Assembly: GCF_042219855.1 (NCBI RefSeq)
Contig: NZ_JBHJHP010000003.1
Span: forward strand, 372,001-436,000
Reading direction: 5' to 3'
DNA: 64,000 nt
Source: JBHJHP01 sp042219855
GTDB taxonomy: Bacteria > Bacteroidota > Bacteroidia > Bacteroidales > UBA5342
The notes under the pieces were generated by a model. That model saw nothing but the letters and a program-made list of their open reading frames with translations, was not told where the DNA came from and did not search any database. Below, piece after piece: positions 8,266-17,844 of this stretch. The first letter of the stretch is position 1. Every line of letters begins with the position of its first letter. Position numbers and translations under genes: made by a program.

Positions 8266-9990
8266 TTAATTGTCATTATTCATTATTGCCTGTACCTCAG
8301 TGGCCGTAAGCGCAATATTATAGAAACGTAATTCATCAATTTCACTGTTGTCGGATAAATGACCCCAGTATGTAAATGTAGGTTCACCTGATCCAATGGT
8401 AAACTGACTACAACCTGTCCAGTCTATTTCATTTGCCATATCAGCGGTATTTACTGCAACGCCGTTAAGATAAATAACTGTCTTTGCATCTGATATTGTA
8501 AATGCAACATGAACCCAGTCTCCTGTTGTGGCATCAATTACGTCGCCATCGTTCCAGCTTTCACCATCACCGGTTCCAACATTAAGCTTAAAGCGCATGC
8601 TTGCTGCACTTCCTTCCCTAAAGAATCTGAGGCCGTTTTTGCGTCCGGCGTCATCATTGGTTGAGCCAATGGTGATGATACCTGCACGATCAGGTACGGC
8701 ATTTACTTTCATCCAGAACGTTGCACTGAACTGTGAAGACATCAGTCCATCGGCAGGGAAGGTCAGATATGAATCCGTAGCTCCCAGATATGCTTTGCCT
8801 GATTTACCATCGTCGGCAAAGCCCGGTGTACCTACTGCAGTTGCCGCAGTGAGACTGATCTGATCGGTATAATTATCATCAAAAGGCATGTATAAGGTAT
8901 TCGTAAATTCCTTACCGGTTTCCTGTGATATGATCGCTTTGATTTCATCCTGGGTTAATGCCTTGTCAAAAAAGCGGACTTCGTCAATTTCGCTTAAGTC
9001 GGAAAGGTGGTCCCAATAGGTAAAAGTTGGTGCACCGGATCCAATGGTCAGGAAATCACAACCAGTCCAGTCGATTGGTGCCGACATTGCTGACGTTCTT
9101 ACAGGTAAGCCATCGAAATAGATCGTGTTTTCGGTATCAGAAATGGTAACGGCTACACAAACCCATTCCCCAAGTGAAGGATTAACCACGTCGCCATCAT
9201 TCCAGCTTTCGCCGGCACCTGTACCAACATTCAGTTTAATCCTCATGCTGTTGGCATCGCCTTCCCTGAATAATCGGAACCCGTTTTTACGCCCTGCATC
9301 ATCGTTGGTTGAGCCAACAGTCATGATACCGGCGCGGTTAGGATCCGGATTAATTTTAATCCAGAATACCATACTTAATTCCGAACTCTGAATATCTGCC
9401 AGAGGATACTGAATATAGGAATCGGCAGCTCCTTCGTAGGATTTTGAACTCGCAATTCCTTCATCTGCAAACCCCGGAGTTCCGGTTACTATCGCCGTGT
9501 CAAATCTGATCATATTCATATAATCCCCATTAAAGGGAAGATAGAATATTTCACCATCGTACCTGGCCGAGTATGGAGGAGATTTCTGAAAGTTAGCAGT
9601 TGAAGTACTCGTTTTTCCTGCTTTATCCTTAGCTTCAACCGTAACACTGTGATCTCCAAACAGTACTTTATTGTAAGTTACTGTTTCCAGCGCTCTTCTG
9701 TAATCTTTGAAATCAGAGAATGCAGCAATCTGTGTCCCATCGTATTTTATGGTTACAGAAGCCAGTTCTATGTCGTCAGTTACCTCAACATCAATGGTAA
9801 CGGACGAAGTGTCTTCCGGTAGTTTAATCTGACCACCTTCAACAGGTTTTTTAATGGTTATTACCGGTGCTTCAGTATCAGATCCCGGGCTAACGCTCGA
9901 TATGGGATCAATATAATCCTGATTACATGCACTTACTGCAATAACAGTCAGTACAAGAATTATGAGTCTGTAATATGTTTTCATTGTCAT
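8266..9990 (-). CDS. Surface lipoprotein with two tandem LamG/concanavalin domains
   Basis: 574 aa. It has a lipoprotein signal (AVSAC), a short linker, an Ig-like region (about 40-135, with PVITIKKPVEGG and VTVEAKDKAG), and then two LamG-type lectin domains (about 145-350 and 355-574). The two LamG units are nearly the same: RAGIMTVGSTNDDAGRKNG versus RAGIITIGSTNDDAGRKNG, GESWNDGDV in both, and FTYWDHLSDLSEIDEVRF versus FTYWGHLSDNSEIDELRF. It follows SusD by 6 bp, the position of SusE/SusF-type surface glycan-binding proteins, so it probably holds the polysaccharide at the cell surface. No catalytic residues are recognised. Confidence 0.88.
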   Translation of the reverse strand: MTMKTYYRLIILVLTVIAVSACNQDYIDPISSVSPGSDTEAPVITIKKPVEGGQIKLPEDTSSVTIDVEVTDDIELASVTIKYDGTQIAAFSDFKDYRRALETVTYNKVLFGDHSVTVEAKDKAGKTSTSTANFQKSPPYSARYDGEIFYLPFNGDYMNMIRFDTAIVTGTPGFADEGIASSKSYEGAADSYIQYPLADIQSSELSMVFWIKINPDPNRAGIMTVGSTNDDAGRKNGFRLFREGDANSMRIKLNVGTGAGESWNDGDVVNPSLGEWVCVAVTISDTENTIYFDGLPVRTSAMSAPIDWTGCDFLTIGSGAPTFTYWDHLSDLSEIDEVRFFDKALTQDEIKAIISQETGKEFTNTLYMPFDDNYTDQISLTAATAVGTPGFADDGKSGKAYLGATDSYLTFPADGLMSSQFSATFWMKVNAVPDRAGIITIGSTNDDAGRKNGLRFFREGSAASMRFKLNVGTGDGESWNDGDVIDATTGDWVHVAFTISDAKTVIYLNGVAVNTADMANEIDWTGCSQFTIGSGEPTFTYWGHLSDNSEIDELRFYNIALTATEVQAIMNNDN

Positions 9991-9996
9991 CTAGTT

Positions 9997-11532
9997 TTAT
10001 TGAATTCCATCTTTCAGTTGCGGTAGTTCAGAAACCTGATCTGCCGGGAACGGATAATATGCTTTGTCCATGGTAAATGTTTTACCGGGTTGTGTCAGTT
10101 CTCCGGTGTTTTTTGTACGAACCATATCATAATATCGTTTTCCCCATTCCATTGCCAGTTCTGCAAATTTTTCATCCAGTACAGTCTGTGTTGTAACTGA
10201 GTTCAACTGATCCAATCCGGCACGAACACGTACTTCATTTACTGCCTGTACATCCGTCATTGCAATATTGCTGGCAGCACCTCTGGTCAGCGCTTCAGCA
10301 TACATTAAGAGGATTTCGGCATAGCGGATTACAATAAAGTTCTTATTGCTGCCCATAGCAGATCTGCCGGGAATTAACTCTGTTGAAGGCTGTATGTGTT
10401 TGCCACTGCCAAATTTTAACCTGACGTTATTATTAAATACATCGCCCTCACGATTTGTATTGCTTATCCAGGAAGGTATAGTCCCTGAATAGTCATTCTG
10501 TAAAGCTGTAATACCATCGGGAGTGAAGATTACACTTGTTTCCAGACGAATAGAATCGCCTCTGCCAAGCATAAATTCTATGTATTTCATGGTTGGTTCA
10601 TAAAATCCCCATCCACCGTCAGCACCATCTACAACCGGGGTCCATCCTCCGATACCAAATGGAGCAAACTGAAACGCAAAACGGTCTCCTTCTCCGGCTC
10701 CAAAGTCTGAATACTGGAATTCCAGAATGTTTTCATCATTCAGTTTTCCGGCAGTTTTAAACAGATAATAGTAATCGGGATAGAGTTGGAACCTGCCGGA
10801 ACCAATAATGGCAGCTGTTGCATCAGCAACACCCTGGTAGTTTTCCATCTCCTGGTAGGCAATAGCCTGAATGGCATATGCAGTAAAACGGGTCATTCCT
10901 CCTTTAATATCTGTTCGTTCATTTGGTCTTACTGCAGGAAGATCAGGAATGGCTTCATTCATCTGATCCACAATATATTGCATAACCTGTGACTTATTAC
11001 TCACCGGTGTATTCTGTATATCGGCAAGATCATCAATAACGATACAACCACCAAATGTTCTGGCAAGGTTCAGATACAGATATGCCCGTATTACTTTGCA
11101 CTCTGCAATATACTGGTCTGCCAGAGCATCATCATTAGCATAGGGGCGGTATTTATTAATTTCTTCAATAGATGTAAAGACATTAATAATATCGTTGTAA
11201 TGTAGCTGCCAAACAGAATTCAGATTCCACTGACTAGCCTGGTATTTAAAAGCATCCTGTTCCTGCATCGGAACCTGATCACCTGCTGCATTTACATCAT
11301 CACCCCTGATACCCAGTGTTATTGGTTCTTCCCAGGCCCGGGTATAAAGTCCGTAATATGCGCCTAACAGCGGAAGGATCATGTCTTCACCCTGAGTGTA
11401 ATCCACATCGCTGGTCAGGGCAATGTCCTCAAAGGGTGCATCCAGTTTATCGGTACATCCGTAAACCAATACTAATAACAACCCGGTAAAAAATACAGGC
11501 CTTATGTTATATATTATCTTTTTAATATTCAT
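9997..11532 (-). CDS. SusD/RagB-family nutrient-binding outer-membrane lipoprotein
   Basis: 511 aa with a lipoprotein signal ending in lipobox VYGC (about Cys26). The N-terminal SusD-like half carries the TPR-like helices (QYIAECKVIRAYLYLNLARTFGG, the region typical of SusD). The C-terminal RagB/SusD domain contains IRYAEILLMYAEALTRGA and VNEVRVRAGL, the family's most conserved blocks. SusD proteins form the lid on SusC barrels and bind the incoming oligosaccharide. It is encoded 11 bp downstream of the SusC partner, with no sign of truncation. Specificity cannot be read from sequence. Confidence 0.95.
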   Translation of the reverse strand: MNIKKIIYNIRPVFFTGLLLVLVYGCTDKLDAPFEDIALTSDVDYTQGEDMILPLLGAYYGLYTRAWEEPITLGIRGDDVNAAGDQVPMQEQDAFKYQASQWNLNSVWQLHYNDIINVFTSIEEINKYRPYANDDALADQYIAECKVIRAYLYLNLARTFGGCIVIDDLADIQNTPVSNKSQVMQYIVDQMNEAIPDLPAVRPNERTDIKGGMTRFTAYAIQAIAYQEMENYQGVADATAAIIGSGRFQLYPDYYYLFKTAGKLNDENILEFQYSDFGAGEGDRFAFQFAPFGIGGWTPVVDGADGGWGFYEPTMKYIEFMLGRGDSIRLETSVIFTPDGITALQNDYSGTIPSWISNTNREGDVFNNNVRLKFGSGKHIQPSTELIPGRSAMGSNKNFIVIRYAEILLMYAEALTRGAASNIAMTDVQAVNEVRVRAGLDQLNSVTTQTVLDEKFAELAMEWGKRYYDMVRTKNTGELTQPGKTFTMDKAYYPFPADQVSELPQLKDGIQ

Positions 11533-11543
11533 CGTTTCAGTAT

Positions 11544-14500
11544 TTAGAATTTAAGATTTAATCCCACTGTATAAATAGCAGGTACCGGATAAAACTGTCG
11601 ATCAATACCGTCCGGTACTTCAGGTGTAAATCCATTGTATTTAAACAGGGTTAAGGGTTTCTCTGCTGATACGTATATTTTAGCATTTGGCATCCCTTTA
11701 AAAAGTGTTGAGCCTTTCAGATTATACGCCAGCTGGACATTTTGAATCCTGAAGAATGCTCCGTCTTCCAGGAAGAAATCACTGAAATTCTGGTTCCATC
11801 CTCTTCTCAGTCCTGAAGCTGAAGGATAGCGGTCAGAAGTACCTTCACCATTCCATAAGCCACTGGCCAGTTCTTCATCAATATTGGTATCATTGGTCCA
11901 GATAATTTCACCGCGTTTCCGGTTCAGTATTTTATTTCCGCTCTGGCCCATTACATTCACTGAGAAATCAATGTTTTTATAGGTAAGACCCAGATTTCCG
12001 CCATAGGTCAGATTCGGAAAGTAGGACCCCAGAAATACTTTGTCGTTATCATCAATAATACCATCACTGTTTTGATCCTTAAACATAAGATCACCGGGAA
12101 CCAGTTCATTATCCACTGCGATCTGGCTGGCCTGAATTTGACCATCATTCTGATATACTCCGGCTACTTCATAGCCATAGAACGAGAGAAGTGGTTCACC
12201 TACCTGGGTGCGTTGACGAAATTCTGCCATTCCACCGTTAATGTATTCCTGTCCGTAAAGGTCGAGGACTTCATTTTTAAGTGTTGCAACATTTACACCT
12301 ATGTTATATTTTAAATCTTTCGAGATTTTACCGTCCCAGTTGAGTACGATTTCCAACCCTGAGTTTCTGATAACACCAGCATTTTTCAATACACTACCGG
12401 ACTGTAATTTAAGGCTGACCGGGATGGCAGCATTTTCTGTATCCCTGATGTAGTAATCGGCATCAATGTGCAGTCTGCTGTTGAGCATATTTGCTGTGAT
12501 ACCAATGTTGGTTCCGGTGACTGTTTCCCAGCCAAGGTAACCGAACGTACTGGTTGTTGTGGTGGCATCCACCTGCTTATCATCAATAGCCAGGTATTGA
12601 GGATTTGTGGTATACGCACCGGTCTGCCTTGGTATTTTATCATTACCCAGTTTTCCCCAGCCTCCGCGCAGTTTCAGGTAATCAAAGAAATTAATATCCT
12701 TAAAAAAGCTTTCTTCCGAAAGAACCCAACCTAATCCAAATGCCGGGAAAGTTCCCCAATGTTCCTGATATTTCTGGGTTCCTTCCTCTCTTAAGGTAAA
12801 ATAGGCAATATATCGGTTGTCGAAATTATACGACAAACGACCGAAGTAGGATACACCGTAAAGCCTTGAAGCTGATTCACTGGCATCTTTGGATGTTTCC
12901 GAATTGGAAAGATTGATGTACCATGAATTTTCTGCTAATGGAATATCTTCCGCATATCCATACAAATAGTCATATGATTCATCTCTGAATGACATCCCTA
13001 CCATAGCAGTCAGGTTATGTTTGCCAAAACTATTGGTATATGTCAGGGTGTTATCCCAGAACTGATTTATATCTGTTGTTCTTGAAGAGGCAATGTTGGA
13101 TAGTTTTACCTCGGTATCATTCGTAATAAAATACGGGAAACCAACATTTTTAGCTTTTAAAAACATCATAGAGATGTTATAGGTTGATTTGAATTTCAGC
13201 TGATCAGGGATCAGGTCTATCTCTGCGTAAACTCCGGTTAAGAACTTCCGGATATCCTGTCGGTTATTGTTAAATGCAAGACTGATAAAAGGATTTTGTG
13301 ATCCTCTGTAACCAACAAGCTCCGCGCTGGAATAGCGACTTGCTGTTGTTACGCCTTCAGCAATCAGGGCGTTATAGTTTGCATCATCATATACAGGAAG
13401 AATGGGTACAGCATGATACGCACTGAACCAGGCAGCATCGTTACCGATATATCTTACAGCATTACTGAAATTAAAATTAATGCCGGCTTTGAACCAGTTA
13501 TTAACCTGCTGATCAATTTTTGATCGGATGTTCATACGGCTGTAAGAATTATCTGTTTCCAGTAAACCCTCCTGATCAAAATAGCTCATGCCAATGGAAT
13601 AGCTGGTTTTATCGGAGCCTCCCATTACAGTAAGCGAATGATTTTGCTGTGGTGCATAAGGTTTCATGATTTCAGCATACCAGTCTGTATTTACGTTGGG
13701 AAAATTAGGATTTATTCGGCTCCTTTCATAACGCTGCATAGCATTCAGAATATATTGCATATCTGCCGTAGAACCTGTTTGATCAATATAGTTTACAAAC
13801 TGTTCCGAATTTGCCATTTTAAGAACATTTTGAGGCACCTGTACACCATAATAGCCTTCATAGGTAATGGTGGACTTGGAATTCAGGTTACCTTTCTTAG
13901 TGGTAACCAACACAACTCCGTTTGCTGCTCTTACACCATAAATAGCAGAAGCAGAGGCATCTTTCAGTACAGAGACTGATTCAATGTCTGACGGATTCAA
14001 AAAATCGATGTTATCGAAGTACATTCCGTCAACTACATACAAGGGTGAAGCATCACTACTTCCCGGAAATGAACCAATACCTCTGATTCTGACAGTTGGA
14101 TTTCCACCTGGTGAGCCCGAGTTTACGATCTGAACACCAGCAATCTTACCCTGAAGAGCCTGCATGGGCTGACTGGACGGTGTTTTTAGAAGTTCATCAG
14201 ATTTAACGGTAACAATAGATGAGGTGAGATCCTTGACTTTCATCTCTCCATAACCTACCACAACCACCTCATCAACATTGTAAACATCTTCCTCTAATGT
14301 TACATTGATTACTTTACGGCCGTTAACAGGAATATCAACTGTTTTAAAGCCGATAAATCTGAATGTCAGTGTTGCCTGATCCGAAGCCATGATGGAATAA
14401 TTCCCGTCCAGGTCAGTGATGGTTCCCTGCGTTGTGCCAGTGATAACGACCGAGACACCGGGTATAGCATCATTATTGGCATCAGTCACTTTTCCTGTCA

Positions 14501-14573
14501 CCTGTATTTGCTGCTGGGCAAACAGGAATGCTGACATGCACGATAAATAAATGACAATTAGAATTTTTCTCAT
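11544..14573 (-). CDS. SusC/RagA-family TonB-dependent outer-membrane transporter
   Basis: 1009 aa from the ATG at 14573. A longer in-frame extension to 14648 exists, but the signal peptide (KILIVIYLSCMSAFLFAQQ) starts at this Met, so the shorter start is chosen. Order of parts: signal peptide, carboxypeptidase-regulatory-like domain (about 22-100, VTGKVTDANNDAIPGVSVVI), a TonB-box-like VDEVVVVGYG, plug domain (about 115-225, with the SusC signature around VSVLKDASASAIYGVRAANGVV), then the 22-strand barrel to the terminal Phe (VGLNLKF). It imports the oligosaccharides captured by SusD using TonB energy. It is the first gene of the PUL operon, and its expression is probably controlled by the divergent regulator at 14932. 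Confidence 0.96.
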   Translation of the reverse strand: MRKILIVIYLSCMSAFLFAQQQIQVTGKVTDANNDAIPGVSVVITGTTQGTITDLDGNYSIMASDQATLTFRFIGFKTVDIPVNGRKVINVTLEEDVYNVDEVVVVGYGEMKVKDLTSSIVTVKSDELLKTPSSQPMQALQGKIAGVQIVNSGSPGGNPTVRIRGIGSFPGSSDASPLYVVDGMYFDNIDFLNPSDIESVSVLKDASASAIYGVRAANGVVLVTTKKGNLNSKSTITYEGYYGVQVPQNVLKMANSEQFVNYIDQTGSTADMQYILNAMQRYERSRINPNFPNVNTDWYAEIMKPYAPQQNHSLTVMGGSDKTSYSIGMSYFDQEGLLETDNSYSRMNIRSKIDQQVNNWFKAGINFNFSNAVRYIGNDAAWFSAYHAVPILPVYDDANYNALIAEGVTTASRYSSAELVGYRGSQNPFISLAFNNNRQDIRKFLTGVYAEIDLIPDQLKFKSTYNISMMFLKAKNVGFPYFITNDTEVKLSNIASSRTTDINQFWDNTLTYTNSFGKHNLTAMVGMSFRDESYDYLYGYAEDIPLAENSWYINLSNSETSKDASESASRLYGVSYFGRLSYNFDNRYIAYFTLREEGTQKYQEHWGTFPAFGLGWVLSEESFFKDINFFDYLKLRGGWGKLGNDKIPRQTGAYTTNPQYLAIDDKQVDATTTTSTFGYLGWETVTGTNIGITANMLNSRLHIDADYYIRDTENAAIPVSLKLQSGSVLKNAGVIRNSGLEIVLNWDGKISKDLKYNIGVNVATLKNEVLDLYGQEYINGGMAEFRQRTQVGEPLLSFYGYEVAGVYQNDGQIQASQIAVDNELVPGDLMFKDQNSDGIIDDNDKVFLGSYFPNLTYGGNLGLTYKNIDFSVNVMGQSGNKILNRKRGEIIWTNDTNIDEELASGLWNGEGTSDRYPSASGLRRGWNQNFSDFFLEDGAFFRIQNVQLAYNLKGSTLFKGMPNAKIYVSAEKPLTLFKYNGFTPEVPDGIDRQFYPVPAIYTVGLNLKF

Positions 14574-14931
14574 AATATATAAAAATAAAGATTTAACGAA
14601 GAATAAATTTAAGGAAGCAGGGTTAAAAAAATTAACAAACTGACACACTTATAATTCACTGTGTTGAATAACATAAAATGATGTTGCATAATTACCTCAT
14701 CATAAATAAAAATATTAGTGTAATATGCATTAAAAAAGATAGATACAATATTTTAGATATAATATTGTATATTTATAAAATAGAAAAATACACTCAATAA
14801 TGAGGTAAAATAAGGTATTTGTTTTCCGGTTTTATTTGTTTCTTCATCGTACAGATTCACTAAAAAATATCTTATTTTTACAATTATTAATCATTCTGTC
14901 AGCAAATACATGAAATTTTAAAAAGAATCTT
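14574..14931. promoter_or_regulatory. Divergent PUL promoter region with nested inverted repeats
   Basis: Very AT-rich spacer between the susC-like gene (minus) and the regulator (plus). It holds a perfect 10-bp inverted repeat, ATACAATATT (14743-14752) and AATATTGTAT (14761-14770), with an 8-nt gap. Around it is a perfect 9-bp pair, TTACCTCAT (14692-14700) and ATGAGGTAA (14800-14808). The two pairs share nearly the same centre (14750 and 14756). These are candidate operators for the LuxR-type regulator. No convincing -33/-7 promoter pair was found. Confidence 0.5.
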
Positions 14932-17802
14932 ATGCTGTGTATGGATAAAAACAGGGGTATAATTAAAAATAACACCTTGTGGTATCAGGCAAGATGGGCT
15001 ATATTTTTGTTTTTTCTCTTATTTCAGATTTCGATGGTAGCTGAGGTGCGTCCGTTTAAAATTATTAATTTTAATAAGAACGAATACAAAGCGGGCAGCC
15101 AGAACTGGAGCATAGCTTTTGATTCTGATGGATATACGTATATTGGTAATACGCTGGGTTTGCTTGAATTCGATGGCGTTACCTGGCATTTATATCATTC
15201 TCCCAATGGTTCAATCATAAGAACAGTTGCTGTTGATAAAAACAACAGGGTTTACAGTGGTGGATACCGTGAACTCGGGTACTGGGAGCGCAATGACTCT
15301 GGTCAGCTTATATACACTTCGCTTACCTCATCGGTAGAGAAATACTTTCCGGCAAATGAAGAGTTCTGGAATATTCTGGTAGTTGATGGGAAAGTGTATT
15401 TTCATTCATTTTCAGGTATATATATATATCAAGATGGCAATTTTACGGTGTTGAACAATTATGGGTATATCAATTTTGCCACCTCATCAAAGGATGAGAT
15501 TTACTGTTCTGTCAAAAACGTCGGTATTTTTCGCGTAGGCGATAAAGAACTCATCCCGGTCACTAAATCTACTTTTTTGCGAAATAAAAATATAAGGTTT
15601 ATTTACAGGAAAGATTCAGTGCATTACCTCATTGGAACAGAATCACATGGAATTTATCTGTACAGTACAACTGAAAATTCATTTGTTGATTTTGCACCGC
15701 AATTGAGAACATATCTTAGTCAGACTACTTTGAATCATGGTATTGTGACCAGTAATGGAAATATTCTTATCGGTACTATTGTCGATGGCCTTGCGGTCCT
15801 TGATGATACCGGTAAATTGCGCTACAGGATCAGCAAGGAATCCGGTTTACAGAACAATACGGTGCTGGGTATTTCAACAGATAAAAATGGTAACATCTGG
15901 CTGGCACTGGACAATGGCATAGGCTTTATTTCTTTTCCTGATGTCCGGTCGCATGTGTATGTACATTTAAATGAAATGGGTGCCATATATACTTCAACAC
16001 TATATAATGGAAATTTGTACCTGGGAACAAATCAGGGATTGTTTGCCAAGCCTCAGGATGCTGTAAATGAAAAGTTTACCCTTGTTCCGGGGACGCAGGA
16101 TCAGGTATGGGATTGTAAAATTATAGACCAGAAATTGTTTGTAGGACATAACTCCGGTACCTATATTGTTAATGGTTTAAATGCAGAGAAGATATCGGCC
16201 AATGCAGGTGGATATTCCATCATTCGTTATCCTCAGAATCCTGACCTGCTGTTGCAGTGTACATATTCAAACCTCGTATTTTTAAGAAAGGTAAAGGGCA
16301 GGTGGCAATATTCTCACACCGTTGAAGGCTTTAATAACCTCATACGTTTCATAGAATTTGATCATTTGAATAATTTATGGGCAAGCCACTTATACCAGGG
16401 GATTTATAAAATCAGGTTATCAGAAAAACTGGATTCTGTTGTTTCTGTTGAATACTTTGACAGGAACTCTGTACTGGGCAAAGAAGGCCATAATGCGCAT
16501 GTTTTTAAAATAGAAAACCGGATTGTTTTTACGGGTTATGACAGGCTATACACTTATGATGATCTGAATGATTCAATTGTTCCTTTTCAATCACTGAATG
16601 AACAACTTGGTAAATTTGCTGTGGCAAACAGAATTATCGCCGGACCGGAACACAGATACTGGTTTGTTAATAAGTCAGGTATTGCCTGTTTTGAGATTAT
16701 TATGAATAATGTGACACTGCTGAGGGAGTTTCCGATTGCACTGTTCAATAATCAGTTGATCCCAGGTTACGAGAATATAGTCCCGCTGGATAAGGAATCG
16801 GCGATGGTTTGTATGGAGGATGGATATACGATTATAAATACACGGTTTTCTGATGAAGGTTTTGCAATTGAAAAAAATGAGATTAAACTCAGGGAGGCAC
16901 AAGTTTTTGATAAAAACGGGGATGGTGAGAACATCCTGTTAAGAGGTAATAGAATAAGATTACCATTTAATAAAAACAGCCTTTTTCTGCGGTTTTCGTT
17001 TCCTTTTATCAGTGCAGAGAAACTCACCTATGTATACGAGGTGGATGGACTAACAGAACGGTGGTCTGATCCAATGGACGAACCGGTCATTAATCTTAAC
17101 CGTATTCCACCCGGAGATTATACTCTTCATATAAAGGCCATTAACGGATGGGGCAGGTCATCGCCTGTCTTAAGTCAGAAAATTACGGTTGATAAGCCAT
17201 TTTATCAATCCATATACGCTATCTTTTTCTACATCACAGTGATGGGCATATTGTTATTTGTCACCAGGAGCATGACCATAAAAAGAGTACAATTGCATGA
17301 ACGAAGAAAACGTGATGAGAAAGAAAAGGAACTGATACAGTTGAGAAATGAAAAGTTGCAGGCTGAATTGTCCTTTAAAAGTGAACAACTCGCCAATTCC
17401 ACTATGGGAATCATCAAAAAGAATGAATTTCTGATGTCTATAAAACGAAAGCTTAAACGACAGAAGGAGCAATTGGGGAACAGGTTTCCGGAAAAATATT
17501 ACAAGGATTTGATGGACAAGATTGATCAGAATATCTCGGGTCATGATGACTGGAAGTTATTTGAGCACAATTTTGAGAAAGCACATGAGGCGTTTCTTAA
17601 AACCCTGAAAGCCAATTATCCGGATCTGACACCCGGCGATCTGCGCCTCTGTGCCTATCTGAAACTGAATCTTTCATCAAAGGAAATAGCACCACTCCTG
17701 GGTGTCTCTGTCAGGGGAGTTGAAAATCACCGTTACCGGTTAAGGAAAAAGTTTAACTTAAGCAAAGAAGCAAACCTGACAGAATTCATTCTGGCGATGT
17801 AA
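14932..17802 (+). CDS. Membrane-spanning beta-propeller/Y_Y_Y regulator with C-terminal LuxR-type HTH
   Basis: 956 aa. It has an N-terminal signal or anchor segment (about residues 21-37), then a long exported region of two-component-regulator-type propeller repeats (about 40-670, e.g. NTVLGISTDKNGNIWLALDNGIGFI). A Y_Y_Y domain follows (about 688-755, LTYVYEVDGL to YTLHIKAINGWG), then one membrane helix (about 758-778), a charged coiled coil (about 780-850) and a helix-turn-helix domain (about 898-954, DLRLCAYLKLNLSSKEIAPLLGVSVRGVENHRYRLRKK in part). There is no histidine kinase or receiver domain, so it is not a hybrid two-component regulator; it should pass a periplasmic glycan signal straight to a DNA-binding domain. 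Divergent placement makes it the likely PUL regulator. Met4 (14941) is an alternative start. Confidence 0.88.
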   Translation: MLCMDKNRGIIKNNTLWYQARWAIFLFFLLFQISMVAEVRPFKIINFNKNEYKAGSQNWSIAFDSDGYTYIGNTLGLLEFDGVTWHLYHSPNGSIIRTVAVDKNNRVYSGGYRELGYWERNDSGQLIYTSLTSSVEKYFPANEEFWNILVVDGKVYFHSFSGIYIYQDGNFTVLNNYGYINFATSSKDEIYCSVKNVGIFRVGDKELIPVTKSTFLRNKNIRFIYRKDSVHYLIGTESHGIYLYSTTENSFVDFAPQLRTYLSQTTLNHGIVTSNGNILIGTIVDGLAVLDDTGKLRYRISKESGLQNNTVLGISTDKNGNIWLALDNGIGFISFPDVRSHVYVHLNEMGAIYTSTLYNGNLYLGTNQGLFAKPQDAVNEKFTLVPGTQDQVWDCKIIDQKLFVGHNSGTYIVNGLNAEKISANAGGYSIIRYPQNPDLLLQCTYSNLVFLRKVKGRWQYSHTVEGFNNLIRFIEFDHLNNLWASHLYQGIYKIRLSEKLDSVVSVEYFDRNSVLGKEGHNAHVFKIENRIVFTGYDRLYTYDDLNDSIVPFQSLNEQLGKFAVANRIIAGPEHRYWFVNKSGIACFEIIMNNVTLLREFPIALFNNQLIPGYENIVPLDKESAMVCMEDGYTIINTRFSDEGFAIEKNEIKLREAQVFDKNGDGENILLRGNRIRLPFNKNSLFLRFSFPFISAEKLTYVYEVDGLTERWSDPMDEPVINLNRIPPGDYTLHIKAINGWGRSSPVLSQKITVDKPFYQSIYAIFFYITVMGILLFVTRSMTIKRVQLHERRKRDEKEKELIQLRNEKLQAELSFKSEQLANSTMGIIKKNEFLMSIKRKLKRQKEQLGNRFPEKYYKDLMDKIDQNISGHDDWKLFEHNFEKAHEAFLKTLKANYPDLTPGDLRLCAYLKLNLSSKEIAPLLGVSVRGVENHRYRLRKKFNLSKEANLTEFILAM

Positions 17803-17844
17803 GTATTTCAGGTTTTCCATGTATTATTTTTAAGCATTAGCAAG

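Noticed and set aside
14573..14648. N-terminal extension of the SusC-like protein
   Set aside because: It would place 25 residues before a normal signal peptide; the ATG at 14573 is better.
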